From positions 1 through 36,374 of the forward strand of contig JAAETH010000115.1 of NCBI GenBank assembly GCA_024228575.1: a stretch of 36,374 nucleotides of DNA. Direction: 5' to 3'. This document shows, piece by piece, positions 1 through 7,577 of this stretch; positions within the stretch are counted from its first letter, which is position 1; every line of letters begins with the position of its first letter. A model generated the notes under the pieces. It made no database searches and was not told the origin of the DNA. It was given only the letters and a program-made list of their open reading frames with translations. This stretch comes from Actinomycetes bacterium. GTDB taxonomy: Bacteria; Actinomycetota; Acidimicrobiia; Acidimicrobiales; Poriferisodalaceae. Position numbers and translations under genes: made by a program.

Positions 1-273
1 GACATCGATGGCCGGTTCGACGAGCGTGCGCCTTTCGGCGGGAGCCACCAGTTCTGCCAGCGCAACGAAGTCCTCGCCGTTCAGCGACTCGATGACCTTT
101 TCTGCAACCTCTTCGGGAGACGCCCCACCGTCGGATCTCGACCCAGCCCTGCTGACGATGAATACCGCGCCCGCGACCAGAACGGTCGCCATGACAGCCG
201 AGGCTGCCCACACGATCCACCTGCTCGAGCCACGATCGATGGCCACCGTCTCGCCTACGTCAAACTCGTTCAT
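1..273 (-). CDS. Membrane-anchored protein of unknown function (3' part cut by window edge)
   Basis: I do not recognise the family. The reading frame opens at ATG 273 and stays open for 91 codons to the window edge, so only the N-terminal part is present. It starts MNEFDVGETVAIDRG, has one hydrophobic segment at about residues 20-41 (IVWAASAVMATVLVAGAVFI), then a polar stretch and an amphipathic helical region (SPEEVAEKVIESLNGEDF). That layout suggests a short cytoplasmic N-terminus, one membrane anchor and an outside domain. A Shine-Dalgarno-like GAAGGA lies 5 nt before the ATG, which supports the start. It is transcribed divergently from the ABC importer operon. The segment after the anchor looks like the start of a small alpha-beta domain of the NTF2/DUF4878 kind, but too little is visible to name it. 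Confidence 0.7.
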   Translation of the reverse strand, partial: MNEFDVGETVAIDRGSSRWIVWAASAVMATVLVAGAVFIVSRAGSRSDGGASPEEVAEKVIESLNGEDFVALAELVAPAERRTLVEPAIDV

Positions 274-435
274 ATCCGTCCTTCGGTCGACCGCACCAAG
301 AATAAACGCCATTCGATGGTTGTCGGTTCCCTCGACCGTCATCGTGATCACGCCTCGGATCCGAGGAAACGCCGGCGATCGCTCGTCGACGATCCTCTCG
401 CTGCGGCGTTCGTTCCTCGGTGTCCTCAGCCGAGG

Positions 436-467
436 TTGGACATGACACCACGATAGTGAGATACCCT
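436..467 (+). promoter_or_regulatory. Weak candidate promoter for the ABC importer operon
   Basis: TTGGAC at 436-441 is followed 18 nt later by GATACC (460-465), overlapping TACCCT (462-467), which fits the actinobacterial TANNNT -10 pattern. Initiation here would start the transcript almost exactly at ATG 474. Matches to consensus are only partial. The rest of the 274-505 divergent gap shows nothing clearer. Confidence 0.25.
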
Positions 468-473
468 GTCCCG

Positions 474-530
474 ATGGCATTGTTGGCGCGCGTGGTCCGG
501 AGCTTTTGGCAGTCGCGAGACACGCGGTGA
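474..530 (+). CDS. Possible 18-residue leader peptide
   Basis: An ATG at 474 opens an 18-codon frame, MALLARVVRSFWQSRDTR, ending at TGA 528-530. Its stop overlaps GTG 527 as GTGA, and that GTG is in frame with the ABC ATPase. The layout would fit a leader peptide translationally coupled to the transporter. There is no ribosome site before the ATG, so it would need a leaderless transcript from the weak promoter just upstream. It may equally be a chance frame. Confidence 0.22.
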   Translation: MALLARVVRSFWQSRDTR

Positions 531-1519
531 ATCCAGACGAAGTTGTGCTCGAGGTCGACGACCTCCGTACCGAGTTCTTCACACACGACGGAACGGTCCA
601 TGCCGTCAACGGCGTGAGCTTCAGCCTCAGACCCGGCGAGTTCCTCGGCGTCGTCGGCGAGAGCGGATCGGGCAAGAGCGTCACGATGATGTCGCTGTTG
701 AAGCTCATCCCAATGCCCCCCGGCGAGATCGTGTCCGGTACAGCGATGTTCGACGACATCGACCTACTCGCGACCGACGACACAACACTGCGCTCCGTGC
801 GCGGGGGCAAGATCGGCTTCATCTTCCAGGATCCGATGACATCGCTCAACCCGGTGCTGACCGTCGGATACCAGATCGCCGAGTCGGTGCGGCTCCACAC
901 CGAAGCCGGCAAGAAGGAGGCACTCGACAGAGCCGAGGAGCTCCTCACCCTGGTCGGCCTTCCCGATGCCAGAGACCGCCTCAAGTCATACCCACACGAG
1001 CTGTCGGGCGGCATGCGCCAGCGAGTCATGATCGCCATCGCTTTGGCATGTTCACCTCGCGTCATCATCGCCGACGAACCCACCACGGCTCTCGACGTCA
1101 CGGTGCAAGCCCAGATCATCGAAATCATGCGCGGGCTACGTGAACGCTTCAATACCGCAGTGATCTGGATCACCCACGACCTGGGCGTGATCGCGGGCCT
1201 CGCCGACCGAGTCCTGGTCATGTACGGCGGCCAAATCGTCGAGGAAGCGCACGTCGACGAGCTGTACAGCCAACCGACACATCCCTATACCCAGGGCCTG
1301 TTGCAGTCGTTGCCACGCCTCGACCAGCAAGGTCAGGAACTCACAAGCATTCCGGGGCAACCGCCGAGCTTGTTCGAACCCCCATCGGGGTGCTCGTTTG
1401 CACCGAGGTGTCCCCACGTGTTCAACAGGTGTCTCGAAGAGAACCCCTCACTCGTCGAGGTCGGTGCCCGACACCGAGTCGCCTGCTGGTGGGACACAGT
1501 CGAGGGGAAGGCCCGCTAA
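527..1519 (+). CDS. Peptide/nickel-type ABC importer ATP-binding protein (OppD/DppD-like)
   Basis: Cytoplasmic ATPase that powers uptake of oligopeptides or a related solute. From GTG 527 (330 aa) it shows Walker A GESGSGKS (about residues 44-51), Q-loop FIFQDP (98-103), signature LSGGM (159-163), Walker B VIIADEP (179-185) and the H-loop His near 217. It ends with the oligopeptide-transporter C-terminal domain, including the Cys pattern CSFAPRCPHVFNRC plus a later Cys, as in OppD/DppD proteins where these can hold an Fe-S cluster. The start is uncertain: TTG 506 adds seven residues and has GGAG 3 nt upstream, while GTG 527 overlaps the stop of a short upstream frame. It is the first gene of a five-gene importer operon, and its stop overlaps the next start. 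The substrate cannot be read from sequence. Confidence 0.93.
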   Translation: MNPDEVVLEVDDLRTEFFTHDGTVHAVNGVSFSLRPGEFLGVVGESGSGKSVTMMSLLKLIPMPPGEIVSGTAMFDDIDLLATDDTTLRSVRGGKIGFIFQDPMTSLNPVLTVGYQIAESVRLHTEAGKKEALDRAEELLTLVGLPDARDRLKSYPHELSGGMRQRVMIAIALACSPRVIIADEPTTALDVTVQAQIIEIMRGLRERFNTAVIWITHDLGVIAGLADRVLVMYGGQIVEEAHVDELYSQPTHPYTQGLLQSLPRLDQQGQELTSIPGQPPSLFEPPSGCSFAPRCPHVFNRCLEENPSLVEVGARHRVACWWDTVEGKAR

Positions 1520-2550
1520 TGACAGACACCACCACCGAGGTCGTTGCCACGCGTGCGGCACACGAGGAACCGCTGGTATCGGTCCGCGACCTCACAAAAC
1601 ACTTCCCCATCATGAAGGGCTTGCTTCGCCGCCAGGTCGGTGCGGTTCGCGCCGTCGACGGAGTGTCGTTCGACATCTACCGAGGTGAGACGCTCGGTCT
1701 TGTCGGCGAGAGTGGTTCTGGCAAGTCCACCACCGGTCGAGCACTCCTCGAGCTCGACAGCCCCACCAGCGGCAGCGTCAAGTTCGACGGACTCGAACTC
1801 ACCACCATGTCGAACAGCCAGGTTCGTTCGCTGCGCCCTCGCATGCAGATGGTGTTCCAGAACCCCCACGCGTCGCTGAACCCACGCATGACCGTCGCGT
1901 CCATCGTTGGCGAACCACTCTCCGAACACAAGGCGGTCACCAACTCCTCCGAGCGCGGCGACCGCATCAACGAGCTGCTCACCATGGTCGGGCTCCGACC
2001 CGCACACGCCAACCGCTATCCCCACGAGTTCTCGGGAGGCCAGCGTCAGCGAATCGGCATTGCGCGCGCCATAGCACTGAGCCCCGACTTCATCGTGTGC
2101 GACGAGCCCATCGCGGCGCTCGATGTGTCCATTCAGGCCCAGGTGGTCAATCTTCTCGAACGTCTCCAGAACCAGCTGTCGCTGGCGTACCTGTTCATCT
2201 CCCACGACATGAGCATGGTTCGCCACATCGCCGACCGGGTGGCGGTCATGTACCTGGGCCGCATCGTCGAACTGGCACCGGTCGATGTCTTGTACGAACA
2301 GCCCACACACCCCTACACGCGGGCGCTGCACTCGGCTGTTCCGGTCCCCGATCCCAAGCTCGAAGCCAGCCGCGGCCGAGTTATCTTGGAGGGTGACATC
2401 CCAAGCCCGGCCCATCCGCCGCCGGGTTGTCCGTTCCACACTCGTTGCCCCGTCGCCCGCGCCAACTGCGCCCATGACGTACCCGAGTGGCGCGAGTTGA
2501 AGCCCGGTCACTGGGTCGCGTGCCATTTCGCCGACGAATCCGGGTGGTGA
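1519..2550 (+). CDS. Peptide/nickel-type ABC importer ATP-binding protein (OppF/DppF-like)
   Basis: Second ATPase of the importer, expected to pair with the upstream OppD-like subunit on the cytoplasmic face. The 343-residue protein has Walker A GESGSGKS (63-70), Q-loop MVFQNP (111-116), signature FSGGQ (171-175), Walker B FIVCDEP (191-197) and switch His 229. The C-terminal oligopeptide-transporter domain ends with a Cys-rich stretch (PPGCPFHTRCPVARANC). The start at ATG 1519 overlaps the previous stop (TAATG) and has GGGGAAGG upstream, so the two ATPases are translationally coupled. An in-frame extension upstream to 1390 lies inside oppD-like coding sequence and is not used here. Length and motif set are normal for the family. 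Confidence 0.94.
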   Translation: MTDTTTEVVATRAAHEEPLVSVRDLTKHFPIMKGLLRRQVGAVRAVDGVSFDIYRGETLGLVGESGSGKSTTGRALLELDSPTSGSVKFDGLELTTMSNSQVRSLRPRMQMVFQNPHASLNPRMTVASIVGEPLSEHKAVTNSSERGDRINELLTMVGLRPAHANRYPHEFSGGQRQRIGIARAIALSPDFIVCDEPIAALDVSIQAQVVNLLERLQNQLSLAYLFISHDMSMVRHIADRVAVMYLGRIVELAPVDVLYEQPTHPYTRALHSAVPVPDPKLEASRGRVILEGDIPSPAHPPPGCPFHTRCPVARANCAHDVPEWRELKPGHWVACHFADESGW

Positions 2551-2613
2551 GTGGGCCGCGAACCAGTTTGGTGAGCACCACACCGCTCGAAGCAATAACA
2601 TATGCAGAACCGC

Positions 2614-2629
2614 CTGACCACATGGTCAG
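2614..2629. promoter_or_regulatory. Perfect inverted repeat upstream of the binding-protein gene (possible operator)
   Basis: CTGACCACATGGTCAG is two 7-nt arms with a 2-nt centre, just before the ribosome site (GGAGGG, 2633-2638) of the substrate-binding-protein gene. Size and symmetry fit a dimeric repressor site. The 97-nt gap also holds an A/T-rich patch (AATAACATAT) that could be a -10 region. No regulator gene adjoins it, so binding is inference. Confidence 0.4.
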
Positions 2630-2647
2630 ACTGGAGGGAGAAAACAA

Positions 2648-4483
2648 ATGAAACTCACGAAACTGCTGGCGCTGCTCTTAGCGCTAGCCATGGCAGCCGC
2701 AGCGTGTGGCGATTCGTCAGATTCCTCTGACGACACCACCGCTCCGACTACTGAGGCAGATACGACCGACGACACCTCGGATGCCACCGACGATGACGCC
2801 GACACCACCACCACAACCGCAGCCGAGGCGCCCGAGGGCACCACGGCCGGTGAAGGTGGTCAGCTCACCATGTTGCAGTGGCAGGCACCCTCGCAGGCCA
2901 ACGCATATCTGTCGACAGGCACCAAGGACCTTCTCGCCGGTTCGCTCGTACTCGAGCCACTCGCCGAGGTAGCTCCTGACGGTTCGCTGGTTCCGGCGCT
3001 CGCCACCGAGATCCCATCTGCGGGCAACGGCGGCATCTCCGACGACCTCACGACCGTCACCTGGAAGATTCAAGAAGGCATCGTCTGGGCCGATGGTTCG
3101 CCGCTCACGTCCGCAGACGTGGTCTTCACGTGGCAGTACTGCACCGACGAGCTGACCGGCTGTTCGTCATCTGGCTTCGTCGGCGTCGTCGATGTCGCAG
3201 CCGACGACGAACTCACCGTCACCATCACCTTCGATGGTCCCAAGCCATACCCCTTCGAGGTATTCGTCGGATACACATCGCCGATCATCCAGCAGGCACA
3301 GTTCGCCGATTGTGTCGGTGAAGCCGCCGCAGGTTGCTCGGCTCAGAACCTCGCTCCCATTGGCACCGGCCCGTACACGATCACCGACTTCCGTCCAGAA
3401 GACGTGGTCACCTACGAGCTCAACCCCAACTACCGCAAGGCCGCTGAGGGCAAGCCCTACTTCGGCACCGTGGTCATCCAGGGTGGTGGCGAAGCCGAGG
3501 CTGCTGCACGTTCGGTTCTCGAAATCGGCGAAGCAGACTATGCCTGGAACCTCCAGGTTGCGCCCGAAATCCTCCAGCCGATGGAGGCAGCAGGCAACGG
3601 TCGAGTGGTCACCTCGTTCACAGCGAACGTGGAGCACATCAACCTCAACCAGACCAGCCTTTCCAGCGATCCGCCATCTGACTACAACGAGGGAACCAAC
3701 CCCAGCGAGTTCTTCTTCGAGAACCCGCAGCTGCACCGTGCGCTGTCGTTGGCCATCAACCGCGACGAGCTGGTCGAGGTTGGCTACGGCCCCACCGGAT
3801 CGCCCACATGCAACATGTGGCCGGTCGGTTCGCAGGCCAGCACCAACAACGACTGGTGCCTGACCCAGGACATCGCCGAGGCCAACCGCATCCTCGACGA
3901 GGATCTTGGCTACATGGACACCGATGGTGATGGAGTGCGCGAACTTCCCGACGGCACACCGCTCGAGTGGGACTACGTCACCTCCACCAACGCTGTTCGT
4001 CAGTCCAACCAGGCTCTCGTCGAGACCTACTGGGCCGAGATTGGTGTCAAGGCCAACATGAAGAACGAAGATGCAGGCATCTTCTTCGATGGCACGAGCC
4101 CAACCAGCATCTGGAGCTTCCCCTGGGACGTCGAGATGTTCACCAACGGGTCCGGCACCTCTGATGCAACCAGCTACCTCAAGGGTTGGATCACCGAGCA
4201 GATCCCCGAGTCGTCGAACAACTACTCGGGCGACAACATGCCTCGCCAGGCCAACGCCGAGTTCGATGCAATCATCGCCGAGCTGTCGACCACGCCACTC
4301 GACGATCCGGGCCTCGACGCCTTGGTCATCGCGGCCAACGACATCCTGGTGAACGGTGCCGTCATCCCGCTGATCCACCGTGGCAACGTCTCGGGCATCT
4401 CGCTCGACATCGAGGGCTACGGCGATCCCAACGGCTGGGACAGCGAGTACTGGAACGTTGAAGACTGGTTCCGGGCCGAGTGA
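2648..4483 (+). CDS. ABC importer substrate-binding lipoprotein (SBP family 5)
   Basis: Extracytoplasmic receptor that captures the solute and delivers it to the two downstream permeases. The 611-residue precursor has a lipoprotein signal peptide with lipobox AAAC, Cys 20 being the expected lipidated residue. An Asp/Thr-rich low-complexity linker follows to about residue 70 (a probable cell-wall spacer), then a long family-5 solute-binding domain. Family traits visible are LEPLAEVAPDGSLVPALATE near the start, the DGSPLTSADVVFTW motif and GTGPYTITDF. The start has GGAGGG 9 nt upstream. The gene sits between ATPases and permeases, bounded by a palindrome upstream and a strong hairpin downstream, which suggests separate expression control. 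The ligand could be peptides, nickel or sugars; peptides are the commonest for the family, but this is not proven. Confidence 0.94.
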   Translation: MKLTKLLALLLALAMAAAACGDSSDSSDDTTAPTTEADTTDDTSDATDDDADTTTTTAAEAPEGTTAGEGGQLTMLQWQAPSQANAYLSTGTKDLLAGSLVLEPLAEVAPDGSLVPALATEIPSAGNGGISDDLTTVTWKIQEGIVWADGSPLTSADVVFTWQYCTDELTGCSSSGFVGVVDVAADDELTVTITFDGPKPYPFEVFVGYTSPIIQQAQFADCVGEAAAGCSAQNLAPIGTGPYTITDFRPEDVVTYELNPNYRKAAEGKPYFGTVVIQGGGEAEAAARSVLEIGEADYAWNLQVAPEILQPMEAAGNGRVVTSFTANVEHINLNQTSLSSDPPSDYNEGTNPSEFFFENPQLHRALSLAINRDELVEVGYGPTGSPTCNMWPVGSQASTNNDWCLTQDIAEANRILDEDLGYMDTDGDGVRELPDGTPLEWDYVTSTNAVRQSNQALVETYWAEIGVKANMKNEDAGIFFDGTSPTSIWSFPWDVEMFTNGSGTSDATSYLKGWITEQIPESSNNYSGDNMPRQANAEFDAIIAELSTTPLDDPGLDALVIAANDILVNGAVIPLIHRGNVSGISLDIEGYGDPNGWDSEYWNVEDWFRAE

Positions 4484-4523
4484 TCGACCCGCTCATCCGT
4501 GAGCACAGCATCTGAGTAATGCG

Positions 4524-4557
4524 GCTGTGGCTCCGGGGTTCGCCTCGGAGCCACAGC
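4524..4557 (+). terminator. Long UUCG-capped hairpin between binding-protein and permease genes
   Basis: Twelve perfect pairs (GCTGTGGCTCCG with CGGAGCCACAGC) continue inward with G-T, G-C and G-C pairs to a TTCG tetraloop, giving a 15-pair stem. It lies 40 nt after the binding-protein stop. No T-run follows, so it may be a partial terminator or an mRNA 3' stabiliser rather than a full stop. Either would give more binding protein than permease. Confidence 0.65.
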
Positions 4558-4632
4558 TCACTCTGGGCTCAGATTTGAAACACAACCCGACATCGTCGGA
4601 TACCGAACTACCCTCACGCACAGGGGAGCACC

Positions 4633-5652
4633 ATGGGGCGCTACGTCATCCGACGGACGCTGTTTGCGATACCAACGCTGCTGGCAATCAGCTTCATCAT
4701 CTTCATGATCCTCGATCTGGCACCTGGCGACCCCACCAGCAATCTGCCTCTCACCATTCCCGCCGAGCAGCGCGAACGAATCCGTGAGAACCTCGGCCTC
4801 GACGACCCACCGATCCAGAAGTGGATGGCGTGGAACGAGTTGATGTTCATCAACGAACCGCTCGAGCTTCTCAACGACGCCACCGGCATCTGTGTCGGCG
4901 AGTGCGAGGACCGGGACCGCATCATCTCGTGGTCGTCGAGTTCACCGGCCATGGACACGATCTGGCAGCGTCTGCCACAGACGCTCTGGGTGCTCGGTCT
5001 GGCGTTCCTCATCGGCACCATGCTGGCCATCCCCATCGGCATATATTCGGCCTACAAGCAATACTCGGCCTTCGACAACATAGGCACCGTTGTAACCATG
5101 ATCGGGTTCTCGGTGCCCACATTCTTCACCGGCCTACTAGCCATCGTGTTCTTCAGCGTCAAGTTGGGCTGGTTCCCGTCGTTCTACGACTCCACCCACG
5201 ACACCAGTTTCACCAGCTGGAGCAGCATCTGGTTCCAGATGAAACAGCTCATCATGCCGGTCACGGTGCTGACCTTGTTCAACACCGCCGCTCTCAGCCG
5301 CTACGCCAGAGCATCGGTGCTCGACAATCTCAATGCAGACTTCGTACGCACAGCACGGGCCAAGGGCGTGGGCGAGCGGGGCGTTGTGCTGATCCACGTG
5401 ATGCGCAACAGCCTCATCCCAGTGGTCACGCTCATCACGTTGTCCATTCCCGCCATCTTCTCGGGTGCCATCATCACCGAGCAGATCTTTCGCATCAACG
5501 GCCTCGGAGCATTGCTGATCAGCGCCATCAACGGCAGCGACGTACCGATGACCCAGACGCTGACGTTCATGTTTGCGGTGCTCATCGTCCTGTTCAATCT
5601 CGTCAACGACGTACTCATCGGCTTCCTCGACCCACGGATTCGTTATGACTGA
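4633..5652 (+). CDS. Peptide/nickel-type ABC importer permease (DppB/OppB-like)
   Basis: First membrane subunit of the importer, 339 residues. It has an N-terminal transmembrane helix (about 9-29) and the family start motif DLAPGDP. A long outside loop (about 32-115) carries two Cys (87 and 91). At least five more helices follow from about 118 to 330. The EAA-type coupling loop that contacts the ATPases is seen as FVRTARAKGVGER (about 237-249). The end FLDPRIRYD is typical of DppB proteins. ATG 4633 is preceded by GGGGAG. The gene follows a strong hairpin 75 nt upstream, and its end overlaps the next permease by 8 nt, so the permeases are coupled. The loop is longer than in many homologues, with a possible disulfide. 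Confidence 0.95.
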   Translation: MGRYVIRRTLFAIPTLLAISFIIFMILDLAPGDPTSNLPLTIPAEQRERIRENLGLDDPPIQKWMAWNELMFINEPLELLNDATGICVGECEDRDRIISWSSSSPAMDTIWQRLPQTLWVLGLAFLIGTMLAIPIGIYSAYKQYSAFDNIGTVVTMIGFSVPTFFTGLLAIVFFSVKLGWFPSFYDSTHDTSFTSWSSIWFQMKQLIMPVTVLTLFNTAALSRYARASVLDNLNADFVRTARAKGVGERGVVLIHVMRNSLIPVVTLITLSIPAIFSGAIITEQIFRINGLGALLISAINGSDVPMTQTLTFMFAVLIVLFNLVNDVLIGFLDPRIRYD

Positions 5653-6601
5653 TGTCCTCGAACCCCCGCCCAGCGACATGGATCAGGCTCTCCTCGACCT
5701 AGAGGACAGCACGCTCGGCACACATCGATCGCTTCGCGCCGATGTGTGGCGCCAATTCAAGCGTCACAAGGGAGCGATGCTCGGGCTGATCATCCTGTCC
5801 ATCGTCATCCTCAGCGCCATACTCGGCCCGTTCCTGTGGAGCATCGACCCATTCGCCGTCGACGTCCCCGGGCGTAACCAGGGTGCATCGTGGGACCATC
5901 CCATGGGTACCGACCAGGTGGGACGCGACGTGTTCGCCCGTGTGCTCGCAGGCGGCAGAGTGTCGCTGGCGGTGGGTTTCCTGGCCATGTTGGTCGGATT
6001 GTTCATCGGCACACTCGTGGGTGTGCTCGCCGGCTTCTTCCGCCTCATCGACGGCCCGCTGATGCGCTTCACCGACCTGTTCCTGGCGCTGCCGCTGCTG
6101 CCCCTCCTGCTGGTTGTGGTCATCTACTTCCGAGATCCCCTTATCGATCGTTTCGGCCAGAACACGGGCATCTTCATGCTCATCGTCCTCGTCATCGGCG
6201 CCACCAGCTGGATGCAGACGGCGCGCATCGTGCGAAGTGATGTGTTGGCCGTGAAAGAAGAAGAGTTCGTGCTGGCGGCCCGATCCATCGGGACACGTCC
6301 ACGCAGGCTGATCACCCGTCACATCCTGCCCAACGTCTTGAGCCCCGTCATCGTGGCTGCGTCGCTGGGTGTGGCAAACGCAATCCTCACCGAATCGGCC
6401 CTGTCATTCCTCGGGCTCGGTTTCCCCGAGAAGTTCCCCACGTGGGGTCGTCTGTTGTACGACGGCAAGGAATACCTGGCCATCAACGCCTCGCGCGTCA
6501 TCTGGCCTGGAATCATGTTGTCGCTCACCATGATGAGCGTGAACTTCATCGGCGATGGTCTCCGCGACGCACTCGATCCCAAGCTCCGCAGCAAGGGTTA
6601 A
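5645..6601 (+). CDS. Peptide/nickel-type ABC importer permease (DppC/OppC-like)
   Basis: Second membrane subunit, 318 residues from ATG 5645, which lies inside the end of the DppB-like gene (ATGACTGA overlap). The N-terminal cytoplasmic stretch and QFKRHKGAMLGL lead into helix 1 (about 44-66). The DppC hallmark HPMGTDQVGRDVFARVLAGG spans about 85-104. Further helices lie between about 105 and 300. The coupling loop is EFVLAARSIGTRPRRL (about 207-222). The final stretch FIGDGLRDALDPKLR is the usual family ending. It is the last gene of the importer operon and faces tpiA tail-to-tail. An upstream in-frame extension to 5573 lies within the previous gene and is discounted. Confidence 0.95.
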   Translation: MTDVLEPPPSDMDQALLDLEDSTLGTHRSLRADVWRQFKRHKGAMLGLIILSIVILSAILGPFLWSIDPFAVDVPGRNQGASWDHPMGTDQVGRDVFARVLAGGRVSLAVGFLAMLVGLFIGTLVGVLAGFFRLIDGPLMRFTDLFLALPLLPLLLVVVIYFRDPLIDRFGQNTGIFMLIVLVIGATSWMQTARIVRSDVLAVKEEEFVLAARSIGTRPRRLITRHILPNVLSPVIVAASLGVANAILTESALSFLGLGFPEKFPTWGRLLYDGKEYLAINASRVIWPGIMLSLTMMSVNFIGDGLRDALDPKLRSKG

Positions 6602-6614
6602 CCGGCTTCGCCGG
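6602..6614. terminator. Small hairpin between convergent importer and tpiA
   Basis: CCGGC-TTC-GCCGG forms a 5-pair stem directly after the dppC-like stop, 60 nt from the tpiA stop. It lacks a T-run, so it is only a weak terminator candidate. The rest of the 73-nt gap shows nothing. Confidence 0.3.
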
Positions 6615-6674
6615 CCAGGACACCCCTCACCTTCGCAGACTCGGGCGAAACACAGAGCAACCGCCCTGCGCTGA

Positions 6675-7445
6675 CTAGCTGCGGTCGAACTGAACGATGC
6701 GGCCGAAACCGACCGCATCGAGTGCCGCACCTCCCACCAGGGCTCCATCGATGTCTGGTTTGGAGAGTAGCTCGTTGGCGTTGGTGGGCTTCACAGAACC
6801 GCCGTACTGGATACGAACACCGTCGCCGGCACCCTTCTTCATGTCGTCGACCACCCGACGCACGTGGGCACACATCTCCTGTGCATCGTCGGCGCTGGCT
6901 GTCACGCCGGTGCCGATGGCCCAGATCGGCTCGTAGGCCACAACAAGGCCGCCGAGCTGTTCTGCGGACAGTCCGGCGAGGCTTCCTCTCAGCTGGGCTT
7001 CGATGACAGCCTCGTGTTCGTTGATGTCGCGTTGCTCGATCGTCTCACCACAACACACGATGGGGGTCATCTCGTGCTTCAGGACCGCCTTGGCCTTCTT
7101 GTTCACGATCTCGTCGGTCTCTCCGAAGATCTGGCGACGTTCGCTGTGACCCACGATCACATAACCGACGTTCAGCTTGGCCAACATCTCGGGGGCCACC
7201 TCACCGGTGAACGCACCCTTCTCCTCGAAGTGCACGTTCTGAGCACCCACACCAAACTTCAAGCGATCGGCATCGATGACGGTCTGCACCGACCGGATGT
7301 CGGTGAACGGCGGATGAACCGACACCTCGACGGCCTCGAAGTCGTGATCGACCAATTCGTAGCTCAGCTTCTGAACCAGCTGGATGGCCTCAAAATGGTT
7401 GAGGTGCATCTTCCAGTTGCCGCTGACGAGCATTCTGCGGGACAT
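6675..7445 (-). CDS. tpiA: Triosephosphate isomerase
   Basis: Interconverts dihydroxyacetone phosphate and glyceraldehyde 3-phosphate in glycolysis and gluconeogenesis. The 256-residue protein keeps all catalytic features: Asn10 and Lys12 (GNWKMH), His100 (VGHSERR), general base Glu172 in AYEPIWAIGTG, and the phosphate-binding loops IQYGGSVKP (212-220) and ALVGGAAL (235-242). The start is ATG 7445, with GAGGAG 5 nt upstream; an in-frame extension to 7475 is less likely. It is the third gene of a gap-pgk-tpiA set but lies 132 nt after pgk. That gap holds a 29-nt direct repeat, so it may have its own control. Length and motifs are normal. Confidence 0.97.
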   Translation of the reverse strand: MSRRMLVSGNWKMHLNHFEAIQLVQKLSYELVDHDFEAVEVSVHPPFTDIRSVQTVIDADRLKFGVGAQNVHFEEKGAFTGEVAPEMLAKLNVGYVIVGHSERRQIFGETDEIVNKKAKAVLKHEMTPIVCCGETIEQRDINEHEAVIEAQLRGSLAGLSAEQLGGLVVAYEPIWAIGTGVTASADDAQEMCAHVRRVVDDMKKGAGDGVRIQYGGSVKPTNANELLSKPDIDGALVGGAALDAVGFGRIVQFDRS

Positions 7446-7478
7446 GTGGACTCCTCTGTTGCGTTCCCCGGCCACGCA

Positions 7479-7507
7479 GGCCGTCTTGGGAACTTGACGT
7501 TGTGACT
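7479..7507. repeat. 29-nt direct repeat, copy nearer tpiA
   Basis: Identical over 29 nt to 7545-7573, with a 66-nt period. It lies in the pgk-tpiA gap, 33 nt upstream of the tpiA start. The copies begin GGCCGTCTTGGG and end GACGTTGTGACT. The 37 nt between them are not repeated. Confidence 0.9.
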
Positions 7508-7544
7508 CTACGCCGCAGAGCGATTCGGCCGGATCTTCGGCGAG

Positions 7545-7573
7545 GGCCGTCTTGGGAACTTGACGTTGTGACT
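7545..7573. repeat. 29-nt direct repeat, copy nearer pgk
   Basis: Second exact copy, ending 4 nt from the pgk stop codon. The two copies bracket most of the pgk-tpiA gap, which points to a local duplication or a paired regulatory element. Confidence 0.9.
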
Positions 7574-7577
7574 GCGG

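Noticed and set aside
8-445. 145-codon plus-strand frame at the left edge
   Set aside because: Ser/Thr/Arg-rich shadow of the minus-strand membrane protein, which has a ribosome site and a hydrophobic helix.
1516-2601. 361-codon open frame on the minus strand
   Set aside because: Antisense to the OppF-like gene with its full motif set.
3167-4378. 403-codon open frame on the minus strand
   Set aside because: Antisense to the binding-protein gene, whose domains are clear.
7479-7573. 29-nt repeats with a 37-nt spacer, the size of a CRISPR unit
   Set aside because: Only two copies, no palindromic repeat ends, no cas gene nearby, and placed inside a glycolytic operon gap.
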